In this document: piece after piece, positions 8,335 to 15,168 of the stretch
How positions within the stretch are numbered: position 1 is the stretch's first letter
How the letters are laid out: every line of letters begins with the position of its first letter
DNA from: Ruminococcus sp. UBA4385
GTDB lineage: Bacteria; Bacillota_A; Clostridia; Oscillospirales; Ruminococcaceae
Length of the DNA stretch: 26,526 nt
Assembly (NCBI GenBank): GCA_002391065.1
Contig: DGRP01000091.1
Location: forward strand, 851 to 27,376
Direction of reading: 5' to 3'
The notes under the pieces: generated by a model
The model's database searches: none
What the model was told of the DNA's origin: nothing
Seen by the model: the letters and a program-made list of their open reading frames with translations, nothing else
Made by a program: the position numbers and the translations under genes

Positions 8335-8444
8335 GATGATCGCTCCCCTCTTATTACCTCCAAGGTTAAAGGAATAAATGAATAGAATTATGCATGAAGT
8401 GTATGGAAGAATTTGATGTGATTTTGGTCGATTAACAAAAGTAT

Positions 8445-8503
8445 AACTGTCTAATTTTTAGACAGTTTTGGGTTGAAAAAAAGTGTCTAAAAATTAGACA
8501 CTT
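8445..8503. repeat. Two 23-bp palindromes, TGTCTAA-N3-TTAGACA type
   Basis: AACTGTCTAA-TTT-TTAGACAGTT (8445-8467) and AAGTGTCTAA-AAA-TTAGACACTT (8481-8503) are perfect 10-bp inverted repeats with 3-nt centres, 36 bp apart centre to centre. They mark one edge of the repeat-rich block and recur as three copies at its other edge (9123-9190). Confidence 0.9.
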
Positions 8504-8598
8504 TTATAAAAGCTTCTTAGTTTTCTTTTATATTACTTTTTTGGTTTTCTGGTTGATTTTTGATCGTTTTTTAAGGGGTGTCCCCCCTGTTTTTCCCG

Positions 8599-8619
8599 AA
8601 TGGACAAATCTTGTCCATT
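8599..8619. repeat. Palindrome, TGGACAA-N3-TTGTCCA type
   Basis: AATGGACAA-ATC-TTGTCCATT is a perfect 9-bp inverted repeat with a 3-nt centre. It has the same layout as the TGTCTAA palindromes but a different half-site. A second, shorter copy lies at 8840-8854 and a degenerate one at 8986-9000. Confidence 0.85.
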
Positions 8620-8666
8620 TTCGTTCTGTTTTTGCCTCTTTTTTGCTTTTTGGAAACCCAATATTA

Positions 8667-8699
8667 TATCAATATGGTATCAATATGCTATTAATATAG
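8667..8699. repeat. Three AT-rich 11-mers in tandem
   Basis: TATCAATATGG, TATCAATATGC and TATTAATATAG follow one another at exact 11-bp spacing. Tandem AT-rich 11- to 13-mers beside iterons are typical of the duplex-unwinding part of replication origins. Function is inferred from layout only. Confidence 0.6.
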
Positions 8700-8839
8700 T
8701 TCCCACACGTTGTTCCACATAGGTTTTTTGTGCCAAAATCGTTGATTTTTGCCGTTGAACATGCAGATTTTCTATTATATTTTCCTTTAAGAGTCTAAAA
8801 CCACTGGATTTAGAATTTAGGTCAAAAAAAGGCCGTTTT

Positions 8840-8876
8840 GGACAAGATTTGTCCGACTTTTGTACAAAACTTGTAC
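8840..8876. repeat. Adjacent GGACAA and GTACAA palindromes
   Basis: GGACAA-GAT-TTGTCC (8840-8854) and GTACAA-AAC-TTGTAC (8862-8876) have 6-bp arms, 3-nt centres and 22-bp centre spacing. The two half-sites differ by a single base. Confidence 0.8.
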
Positions 8877-8906
8877 CGCTTTTGGTAAATATTGTTAAAT
8901 AAAAAA

Positions 8907-8979
8907 TGGTTTTAGCAGACTAAAGCGTGTGGTTTTAGCAGACTAAAGTAAAAATCGGTGTGGTTTTAGCAGACTAAAG
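8907..8979. repeat. Three iteron-like direct repeats
   Basis: TGGTTTTAGCAGACTAAAG occurs exactly three times, at 8907-8925, 8930-8948 and 8961-8979 (start spacing 23 and 31 bp). Each copy contains the short inverted repeat TTTAG-CAGA-CTAAA. A degenerate inverted relative (AGTCTAAAACCA) lies at 8792-8803 and a partial one (TTTAGCAGAATAAA) near 9555. The layout is like Rep-protein iterons or partition sites. Confidence 0.85.
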
Positions 8980-8985
8980 TGTTTT

Positions 8986-9079
8986 GGATAAAATTTGTCC
9001 AGTTTTTGTACAGGTTTTGTCCATTTTTTAGTTTTTTGTACAAAAAATGTACATTCTTAACTCTTGAATGTACATTCTT
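8986..9079. repeat. Further palindromes and a 13-bp direct repeat
   Basis: GGATAA-AAT-TTGTCC (8986-9000) is a near-palindrome. GTACAG-GTT-TTGTCC (about 9007-9021) combines one GTACAA-type and one GGACAA-type half-site. TTTTTTGTACAAAAAA (9032-9047) and GAATGTACATTC (9066-9077) are perfect palindromes, and AATGTACATTCTT occurs at 9046-9058 and 9067-9079. Confidence 0.75.
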
Positions 9080-9122
9080 GACTTTTATATAATTTTCTTG
9101 TTTTTCAGAAATATAGAACTAA

Positions 9123-9190
9123 AACTGTCTAATTTTTAGACAGATAAGTGTCTAAATTTTAGACAGATAAGTGTCTAATTTTTAGACAGT
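9123..9190. repeat. Three phased TGTCTAA-N3-TTAGACA palindromes
   Basis: The inverted repeat TGTCTAA-N3-TTAGACA occurs three times with centres at 9134, 9157 and 9180, exactly 23 bp apart (about 2.2 helical turns), so bound dimers would be regularly offset around the helix. The flanks of the array (ACTG and CAGT) make the whole array roughly symmetric. It matches the pair at 8445-8503. Confidence 0.9.
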
Positions 9191-9293
9191 TTTGAGGTTC
9201 CTTACAACCTACACTTATACATAGATTGCTGTCAACGGGATCAATCGTAAGCGATTTAAGGATACTGTCCCTAAGCTTATCAAAAGCCCTCGC

Positions 9294-9386
9294 AGATGTA
9301 AACTTAATATCTCTAAATAATAAAGGACAACGTTCTTCACTAACGGAGAGTGTTGTCCTTTATTATTAGCCGTAAGATGTAAACTT
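9294..9386. repeat. Perfect 16-bp hairpin flanked by 12-bp direct repeats
   Basis: AATAATAAAGGACAAC (9316-9331) and GTTGTCCTTTATTATT (9352-9367) are exact inverse copies with a 20-nt loop. AGATGTAAACTT stands on both sides (9294-9305 and 9375-9386). The T-rich 3' arm could terminate transcription; the flanking repeats also fit a small non-autonomous insertion. In the 8335-9613 gap I see no convincing gene, only this and the repeats listed separately. Confidence 0.7.
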
Positions 9387-9419
9387 TTTGTATTTATTAT
9401 AAGACTAAATAATTTACAA

Positions 9420-9463
9420 ATCAATATATTGATAAACGGCAGGTATAACCACTATATATAGTG
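9420..9463. repeat. Two 14-bp palindromes 30 bp apart
   Basis: ATCAATATATTGAT (9420-9433) and CACTATATATAGTG (9450-9463) are both perfect palindromes with centres 30 bp apart. They lie about 150 bp upstream of the small ORF at 9614. AT-rich palindromes arise by chance fairly easily, so support for function is modest. Confidence 0.5.
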
Positions 9464-9613
9464 CAGCGATTGAAAACTCGTATATTATTAAAGTGAATTT
9501 TCTCATATAGTCACCTTAGAGTTAAATTTGATGACTGGAGCATAACTTGCTCACTTTAGCAGAATAAAACTCAAAAACCCTGTTAAAAATAATAATAAGG
9601 AGACGATTGGTTT

Positions 9614-9823
9614 ATGAGAATTGACTACAGAAAATTCGGAAGAAAAAAATTAGCTTCAATATGGCTGACAAATGAAGAACAGCAAAAAGAAACTGCCCAG
9701 GTCAAAGCATTGACCGAAAAGCTTTCGCAGGAGGGCTACATTACTGTCATATATCGCTCTGGCAGCAAAGACCTTGAGACCTATACAAAAGGGCTTTTAA
9801 GACAAAATCTATCAGCAACTTAA
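9614..9823 (+). CDS. Small mobile-element-type protein next to the recombinase
   Basis: 69 aa, starting MRIDYRKFGRKKLASIWLTN. ATG at 9614 with AAGGAG at 9597-9602, a slightly long spacing of 11-12 nt. It is basic at the N-terminus and probably helical, with a short strand ending 'YITVIYRSGSKDL'. I recall similar small proteins beside recombinases in Firmicute integrative elements, but I cannot name the family. A strong terminator follows directly, so it is its own transcription unit, separate from the recombinase, which has its own promoter. Function unknown; an accessory or regulatory part of the element is a guess from position. Confidence 0.7.
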   Translation: MRIDYRKFGRKKLASIWLTNEEQQKETAQVKALTEKLSQEGYITVIYRSGSKDLETYTKGLLRQNLSAT

Positions 9824-9850
9824 ACCACATAAAAAAGTGAGCAAAGGTTT

Positions 9851-9879
9851 ACCCCGGTCTTGACAAGGCCGGGGTTTTT
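9851..9879 (+). terminator. Intrinsic terminator after the small ORF
   Basis: ACCCCGGTCT (9851-9860) pairs with AGGCCGGGGT (9866-9875) around a 5-nt loop, with one T-G pair, followed by TTTTTG. It is a very GC-rich stem in AT-rich surroundings. Confidence 0.9.
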
Positions 9880-9949
9880 GTTACATTAAGCTTGTTTTGG
9901 TATACAGAGATCAAAAATAGGGAGTGAATATGAAGTTCACCCTTCCCCC

Positions 9950-9978
9950 TTGACAATCACCTGTGAATATGGTACAAT
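9950..9978 (+). promoter_or_regulatory. Promoter of the serine recombinase
   Basis: TTGACA (9950-9955), 17-nt spacer, TACAAT (9973-9978): a near-consensus sigma-A promoter 60 bp upstream of the recombinase ATG. The gene should therefore be expressed on its own and rather strongly unless repressed. Confidence 0.85.
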
Positions 9979-10037
9979 ATTATACAGATGATAAAACGAT
10001 ATTATTACACCATTTACATTAAAGTGAGCGTGATAAA

Positions 10038-12212
10038 ATGACAGAGAAACTGAAAATTGCAGGCTATACCCGAATATCCGTGGATATAGAGCAGGATAGA
10101 GATAACACCTCTATCGAGAACCAGAAGTCTATCATAAAGGATTATGTCAGCAGGGTTTTCCCTGACAGTGAGCTTGATCTGTATGAAGACAGAGACCGCT
10201 CGGGCTATACCTTTGAGCAGCGTGAGGGCTATCAGGCACTAAGGCCAAAGCTTATGAGCTTTGAGTATGATGTACTTATTGTTAAAGACTTTTCCCGTTT
10301 CAGCCGACGCAACAGCAAGGGACTCGTGGAGCTTGAGGATATCCGTGACGCAGGTGTGAGGATCATCTCAATAGGTGACAATATCGACTACCCGACACAT
10401 GATGACTGGCAGCGTATACAGATGCTTTTTCTGTTCAACGAATTGCCCGTTACCGATGCTTCACGCAAGGTAAAATCGGTCATCAAGCGCCGTCAGGAAG
10501 AAGGCAGATGGATATGCTCGGTACCCTACGGCTATGTGATGACCAACAGCAAGGCGATGAAGTTTGAGGTAAGCGAACCCGAAGCGAATGTGGTGCGTGA
10601 GATATTCAGGCTTTACAATGAGGGCTGGGGTTATAAAAAAATTGCCAATCATCTGACCGAGCAGCATATCCCCACGCCGAGAATGGCCGAGAAAGCCCGC
10701 AAGGAGGCAAACGGTGAGGAATGTAAGCTAAAGGTACGCCCCGATTGGAGCATACAGACTGTTAGCGAGATACTTGCAAATGATTTTTATATCGGCACGC
10801 TCCGTCAGCACAAGTACAAGCGCAAAAAGATAAACGGAGCTGACGAAAAGCTCTCTGAGATAGATCATTTAGTGTTTGAAAACGATCATACACCGATAGT
10901 TGAGCCGCTTGTTTTTGCACAGGTGCAGGAGGCACTAAAAAAACGCTCCGGCAAGGGATACACGGGCGTCAAGAAATATGATACCAGCTATTCGGGCTAC
11001 CTTTTCTGCGGCGATTGCGGAGCGCCTATGTTTTCGATGAGCCGCCCCGACCTTGCACCTGCCTACCGCTGCGGAACATATCACCGCTACGGGACCGGCA
11101 AATGCTCCTCGCACCACACAAGGGTCGATATGCTCGATTATATACTGAAAAATTATATTAAACTTGTGAAGGATAATTCGCAGAGCATGATCGAGCAGCT
11201 GCAAACCGCTATCGCTCAGGAGCAGGAGGAAACTAAGGCGAGCAAAAACGTAATTGAAACGATTGAATCTCAGATAGAAGACGCTAAGGCTGAGATCAAA
11301 ATGCTCACCCGTCAGAAGACCCGTGACCTGATGAAGCACCCCGACAGAGCCGATATTCTCGAAGAGGCTTATGACGAGCAGATCGATGATCTGACTATCC
11401 GCATTGAGGGGCTAAAGAATCAGATGAAGCTCTCGGCTGACAAGCACAATGCGGTGATCCAAGTGAACAGAGCCGCAAAAACAGTCTTTGAGGTGTTTGA
11501 TAATATCCTGAATAAGGATAAGCTGTCAAAGCAGGATATCGGGCTTATCATAGACAAGATATTTATTTTTACCGATAAGATCGAGGTCTATCTCAAAGCC
11601 GATATCGACGAGCTGCTAAAGATAACAAGCGAGCCTTATGTCACAGATACGGAGGGAAATGCTGTAAATTTTAAGTCAGGCACTAAGCTGTCAATAGCGT
11701 CACACATCGCCAAAATACGCAATTCAAAAGGTGATGAGCTTAGTGTCAATACTATCAGTGGCGGCGACCCTCTCGAAATCTACACCAACCCCGACGGTGA
11801 GGTCATTTTCAAGAAGTACTCAGCTATCGGAGAGCTCTCGGACAGTGCTTCGCAGGCAGCTGAAGTGCTCGCTAAGCTCTCGGGCTCCACTGCTGTCGTG
11901 TTCGATAAGGATCACGTTGTAGCTGTATCGGGAGCACCAAAAAAGGAGTACGCTCAAAGGCGTGTTTCAAGCGCTCTTGAAGAGCTTATGGAGGAGCGCC
12001 GTGCCTTTGAGTACAGCTCGGACAGCTCTGAGGTCAGACCTGTAGAGGGTCTTGACTCGCACGCTCTTGCAGTCTCACCCATAATAACAAACGGTGACAT
12101 CTCAGGTGCTGTCGCTATCGTCTCGAACAACGAAAATGAAAAATGCTCTGCCCTGCAGGCTATGCTTTGCAAGGCAGGAGCGATGTTTCTCGGCAAACAG
12201 ATTGAGGAATAG
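10038..12212 (+). CDS. Large serine recombinase fused in frame to the C-terminal part of SpoVT
   Basis: 724 aa. Residues 1-150 are a resolvase/invertase catalytic domain with the nucleophile Ser14 in YTRIS and the SRFSR helix (86-90). A recombinase domain (about 155-300), a zinc ribbon (Cys324, Cys327, Cys345, Cys356) and a coiled coil (about 385-460) follow, as in site-specific integrases of Firmicute ICEs and phages. Around residue 575 the sequence changes to SpoVT: GDPLEIYTNPDGEVIFKKYS, then the whole GAF-like domain to the end (residues 576-724). That equals SpoVT from about residue 31 onward, without the DNA-binding AbrB part. The junction is best explained as the attachment site of the integrated element inside spoVT. 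ATG at 10038 with a weak GTGAG site. Whether the fused tail affects recombinase activity is unknown. Confidence 0.9.
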   Translation: MTEKLKIAGYTRISVDIEQDRDNTSIENQKSIIKDYVSRVFPDSELDLYEDRDRSGYTFEQREGYQALRPKLMSFEYDVLIVKDFSRFSRRNSKGLVELEDIRDAGVRIISIGDNIDYPTHDDWQRIQMLFLFNELPVTDASRKVKSVIKRRQEEGRWICSVPYGYVMTNSKAMKFEVSEPEANVVREIFRLYNEGWGYKKIANHLTEQHIPTPRMAEKARKEANGEECKLKVRPDWSIQTVSEILANDFYIGTLRQHKYKRKKINGADEKLSEIDHLVFENDHTPIVEPLVFAQVQEALKKRSGKGYTGVKKYDTSYSGYLFCGDCGAPMFSMSRPDLAPAYRCGTYHRYGTGKCSSHHTRVDMLDYILKNYIKLVKDNSQSMIEQLQTAIAQEQEETKASKNVIETIESQIEDAKAEIKMLTRQKTRDLMKHPDRADILEEAYDEQIDDLTIRIEGLKNQMKLSADKHNAVIQVNRAAKTVFEVFDNILNKDKLSKQDIGLIIDKIFIFTDKIEVYLKADIDELLKITSEPYVTDTEGNAVNFKSGTKLSIASHIAKIRNSKGDELSVNTISGGDPLEIYTNPDGEVIFKKYSAIGELSDSASQAAEVLAKLSGSTAVVFDKDHVVAVSGAPKKEYAQRRVSSALEELMEERRAFEYSSDSSEVRPVEGLDSHALAVSPIITNGDISGAVAIVSNNENEKCSALQAMLCKAGAMFLGKQIEE
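11757..11766. other. Probable attachment-site junction (element / spoVT)
   Basis: The frame reads 'NTISG' (recombinase-like) and then 'GDPLEIY' (SpoVT-like). In SpoVT the residues before GDPLEI are R-E or similar, so homology starts at the GGCGACCC bases (11763-11770). The crossover should lie at or just before this point. No second copy of the junction was seen in the window, so the other end is outside to the left. Confidence 0.65.
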
Positions 12213-12214
12213 AA

Positions 12215-12253
12215 AAGAGGTAAGAAGCACTTCCGCTTCTTACCTCTTGCTTT
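12215..12253. terminator. Strong bidirectional terminator
   Basis: AAGAGGTAAGAAGC (12215-12228) and GCTTCTTACCTCTT (12235-12248) form a perfect 14-bp stem with a 6-nt loop; GCTTTTT follows on the plus strand and CTTTTCT on the minus strand. It lies between the convergent stops of the recombinase-SpoVT gene and the LRR-dockerin gene. Confidence 0.9.
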
Positions 12254-13555
12254 TTACCAGAGCTTATTTATTCCGATAAGGTGCTGTTTTATCCTTGTTA
12301 TGTCAAGTACATTCAGTCCTTCGTTTCCGTCAACATCTGCGACCTCAAGGTCATAGTCAGTGAGCTTCTGGACATTTATCAGATGTCTCTTTATTTTTGT
12401 GATATCATTCATATCTACCTTGCCGTTTGCATCTGCATCACCCGGACGTCTGAGCTCTGCTGTTAAAGCCTCTGTGAGCTTGCCGTCTGTGACTGTAACA
12501 GTGTAGGTTCTGGTAACAAAGCCCGGCGCAGAGAATGTCATCTCATGTGTTCCCTCAGCAAGCTTAAAAGGAATCTCTGTTCCCTGTGCAGTTGCTTCGT
12601 GCTTTCCGTCTACAGATATACTTATAAATATACTGTCGGTAACATCAGGAACAGCAACCAGTTTAAGACCGATCGTTACAGTGCTGTCTTCTTCAAGAGC
12701 AGTAAAGGTAAAACCGTTATCCTTTGCATAGGTTTCAGCAGCACTGCCCCGGCTGCCCGAAACAGTAAATCCGCTTACCTTCTTATCATCCGTGCCCGAT
12801 GTATAATAGCCGAATGCCTGCTCGCCTATCTCAGTAACGCTCTTAGGGATAGTTACAGCTTTAAGTGAGGTACACTCATAAAAAGCTCTGTCACTAATGC
12901 TTGTAACAGTATCGGGTATCGTAACCTCAGTCAGTACTGTGCAGTGATAAAACGCATTCTCGGCTATCTCTGTCACACCCGAGGGTATCGTAACTTTTTT
13001 AAGCCCTGTGCAGACTGAAAATGCACTGTTTCCTATCCTCTTGACACTGTCAGGGATAGTAATATCTGTAAGTGCCATACAGCTGTCAAAAGCACCGTCT
13101 TCGATCTCTGTAAGCCCATCAGGGAGACTTATGCTCTGAAGCTTAAAGCAGTCCTTGAAGGCGTTATTTCCGATAGTTTCAACACCTGACGGAATATTAA
13201 TCTTTGTCATCTCCATACAGCCTGAAAAAGCAGAAGAACCGATATTCTTTATGCTTGAAGGCAGTGACACAGAAGTAATATCAAGGCAGTAGTAAAATGC
13301 CATATCGCCAATGCTTGTGACAGACTTTCCGTTGTAGGTCAGAGGCACTGCAACAGCATTACCTTTACCGTTATAGGCTGTTACCTCATAAGTACCGTCA
13401 CTGAGGAGTGTGTACTCAAAGTCTGAGTTGATTATAGGTATAATTGGCAGCTCATTATCAGCGGCAGTAACAACAGCAGCTGTACCTGTCTGTGCGGCAG
13501 CAGAAATCACCATCGTCAGAGCACATAATCCACTCAGTATTTTTTTTATTTTCAT
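12254..13555 (-). CDS. Secreted BspA-like LRR protein with C-terminal dockerin
   Basis: 433 aa. ATG at 13555 with AAAGGATG upstream. Signal peptide in residues 1-32 (MKIKK, a hydrophobic stretch, then VTAAD). Eight BspA-type repeats ('IGxxAFxxCxxLxxVTIPxxVTxI') span about residues 80-270, then a beta-sandwich-like domain containing 'EGTHEMTFSAPGFVTRTYTV', then a dockerin with loops GDADANGKVDMND and ADVDGNEGLNVLD and the end INKLW. Same layout as the 2206-3513 protein, but clearly diverged and with higher GC, as expected for a resident chromosomal paralogue. It is the last gene of the minus-strand cluster, 18 nt after the 13574-15154 gene. Probably part of a cellulosome-like surface assembly; its ligand cannot be told from sequence. 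Confidence 0.92.
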   Translation of the reverse strand: MKIKKILSGLCALTMVISAAAQTGTAAVVTAADNELPIIPIINSDFEYTLLSDGTYEVTAYNGKGNAVAVPLTYNGKSVTSIGDMAFYYCLDITSVSLPSSIKNIGSSAFSGCMEMTKINIPSGVETIGNNAFKDCFKLQSISLPDGLTEIEDGAFDSCMALTDITIPDSVKRIGNSAFSVCTGLKKVTIPSGVTEIAENAFYHCTVLTEVTIPDTVTSISDRAFYECTSLKAVTIPKSVTEIGEQAFGYYTSGTDDKKVSGFTVSGSRGSAAETYAKDNGFTFTALEEDSTVTIGLKLVAVPDVTDSIFISISVDGKHEATAQGTEIPFKLAEGTHEMTFSAPGFVTRTYTVTVTDGKLTEALTAELRRPGDADANGKVDMNDITKIKRHLINVQKLTDYDLEVADVDGNEGLNVLDITRIKQHLIGINKLW

Positions 13556-13573
13556 AATATCATCCTTTCTTAA

Positions 13574-15154
13574 TTACCAAAGCGGACTGTAACCGATAAG
13601 GTGTTTTTTGAGCCTGACTATATCAAGCGAATCCACACCCTTACTTCCGTCTATATCAGCACAAAGAGACGCATATTCGCTCAAGGGCTGGTAATTTATC
13701 AAATGCTTTTTTATCCTTGTGATGTCCAGAGCGTTCACCTTGCCGTCCTGATTTGCATCACCTTTGAGGTAGAGATCAACGATCATCGGCTCAGTGAGCT
13801 TTCCGTTTTTGATCGTTACATTAAATTCATGAGGCACAAAATATTTTCTGTCAGCAGAAACGCTTATCTTGCAGGGGCCGTCCGGTATATCTGATGGTAT
13901 TTTTACAACAGGCTCATAATAAAGTACCATATCAGAATTTCTGCCTCCTTCATATTCAAAAGAAGCACTTATAAAATATCCGCATTTCTTAGAAATGTCT
14001 TCATAATCACAATGTACCTTCACGCAGAAACAAGACCCGTCAGCATCCATAAGAACATATTTTATCTTGTTTTTCTTTGCGTATTCCTCGGCCTTGCTGC
14101 CTGAATAACAGTATATCGTGAGATTTTTTGAGTTTTTGCTGTCAAAAGCATTGTCTTCAATAACTGTATCCAGTCCCAGGATAGTTGCCTTTTCAAGCGA
14201 GGTGCAGCCGTAAAAAGCGCCCTTGCCGATCGTCTTTATAAGTCCCGGAGTAGTTACCTCTTTAAGGTTCGTACACCCCATAAAAGCCTGTACGCCTATT
14301 GTTTCAGGCTCTATAACAATGTCTGTCAGAAAGCTGACCGACTCTATACTGGTCTTGTATGCAAACACTCTGTTGCCGATAGAATGGCATTCTCTTACGT
14401 AATCAGGATCAAGCCCTTCAGGACAATATATCATAACATCATCCTTATAGAGATAAGCTTGGGCATGGTATGCGCTGTCCGATTCAGCATACATATCCAT
14501 AAATATACCTGTCAGCGAGCTGCATCCTTTGAATGCCGACAAAGCGATGTATTCCATATAATTGCCGATATTGATCTTCGTCATCGAACTGCAGTTTTTG
14601 AAAGTACCCTCTTCGATACGCTTCAGCGAATCAGGCAGATACATTAGTGTGATGGCTGCGCAGTTTTCAAAAGCATACTTACCTATCGTTTCGATAGAAA
14701 GAGATTCACTTAAGTCACAATCATACATCTGATCACAGCCGCTGAATGCATATTCACCTATACTTTTAAGGCTGCTGGTACTATCTTCAGCTATATCAAC
14801 ACCCCGAAGATTTTTACAGTCTTTGAAAGCATTATTGCCGATTTTTGTAACTGTTCCGGGAATATATACTGTTGTGAATTTGCCGTCCTTGAAAGCACCG
14901 TCTGCGATCTCGGTAACTTTGTAGGTACCTATTTTTTCAGGCACCCTTACGACCCCGTACTGAAATATCCCGACATAGCCTGTGATGGTCAGACCTCCGT
15001 CAGAATTTGACTCGTACCTGAAGTTCTGATAAACTGATGCCGCCTCTGCCTGAATACTGAACGGCAGAGCGCCGCTCTCCCCTATCGGAGACATTACCGC
15101 ACCGAGCATCGTTACCGCAGCAAGTGCTGCACTAATTATCCTTCTGTATTTCAT
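13574..15154 (-). CDS. Secreted BspA-like LRR protein with C-terminal dockerin (longer)
   Basis: 526 aa. ATG at 15154 with AGAAGGTG upstream. The signal peptide shares the motif 'SPIGESGA' with the 2206-3513 protein ('APIGESGA'), which shows common descent. About ten irregular leucine-rich repeats cover residues 80-370, including a long insert around 'YLYKDDVMIYCPEGLDPDYV'. A beta-sandwich-like domain follows ('YFVPHEFNVTIKNGKL'), then a dockerin with loops GDANQDGKVNALD and ADIDGSKGVDSLD and the end YSPLW. The stop of the lipoprotein gene is 14 nt upstream, so the two are cotranscribed. A surface or cellulosome role is inferred from the dockerin. Confidence 0.92.
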   Translation of the reverse strand: MKYRRIISAALAAVTMLGAVMSPIGESGALPFSIQAEAASVYQNFRYESNSDGGLTITGYVGIFQYGVVRVPEKIGTYKVTEIADGAFKDGKFTTVYIPGTVTKIGNNAFKDCKNLRGVDIAEDSTSSLKSIGEYAFSGCDQMYDCDLSESLSIETIGKYAFENCAAITLMYLPDSLKRIEEGTFKNCSSMTKINIGNYMEYIALSAFKGCSSLTGIFMDMYAESDSAYHAQAYLYKDDVMIYCPEGLDPDYVRECHSIGNRVFAYKTSIESVSFLTDIVIEPETIGVQAFMGCTNLKEVTTPGLIKTIGKGAFYGCTSLEKATILGLDTVIEDNAFDSKNSKNLTIYCYSGSKAEEYAKKNKIKYVLMDADGSCFCVKVHCDYEDISKKCGYFISASFEYEGGRNSDMVLYYEPVVKIPSDIPDGPCKISVSADRKYFVPHEFNVTIKNGKLTEPMIVDLYLKGDANQDGKVNALDITRIKKHLINYQPLSEYASLCADIDGSKGVDSLDIVRLKKHLIGYSPLW

Positions 15155-15168
15155 TTTCTGTACACCTT

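Noticed and set aside
8907..9190. CRISPR array
   Set aside because: The repeats are short, unevenly spaced or palindromic, the gaps between them are 4-12 bp, and no cas gene is near.
9215..9424. 69-aa minus-strand reading frame
   Set aside because: It runs through the 16-bp hairpin and flanking repeats; there is no ribosome site and no family resemblance.
1..9900. Complete conjugation or phage module
   Set aside because: No relaxase, coupling protein, type IV secretion, capsid or terminase gene is visible; the claim of a mobile element rests on the recombinase and its junction.
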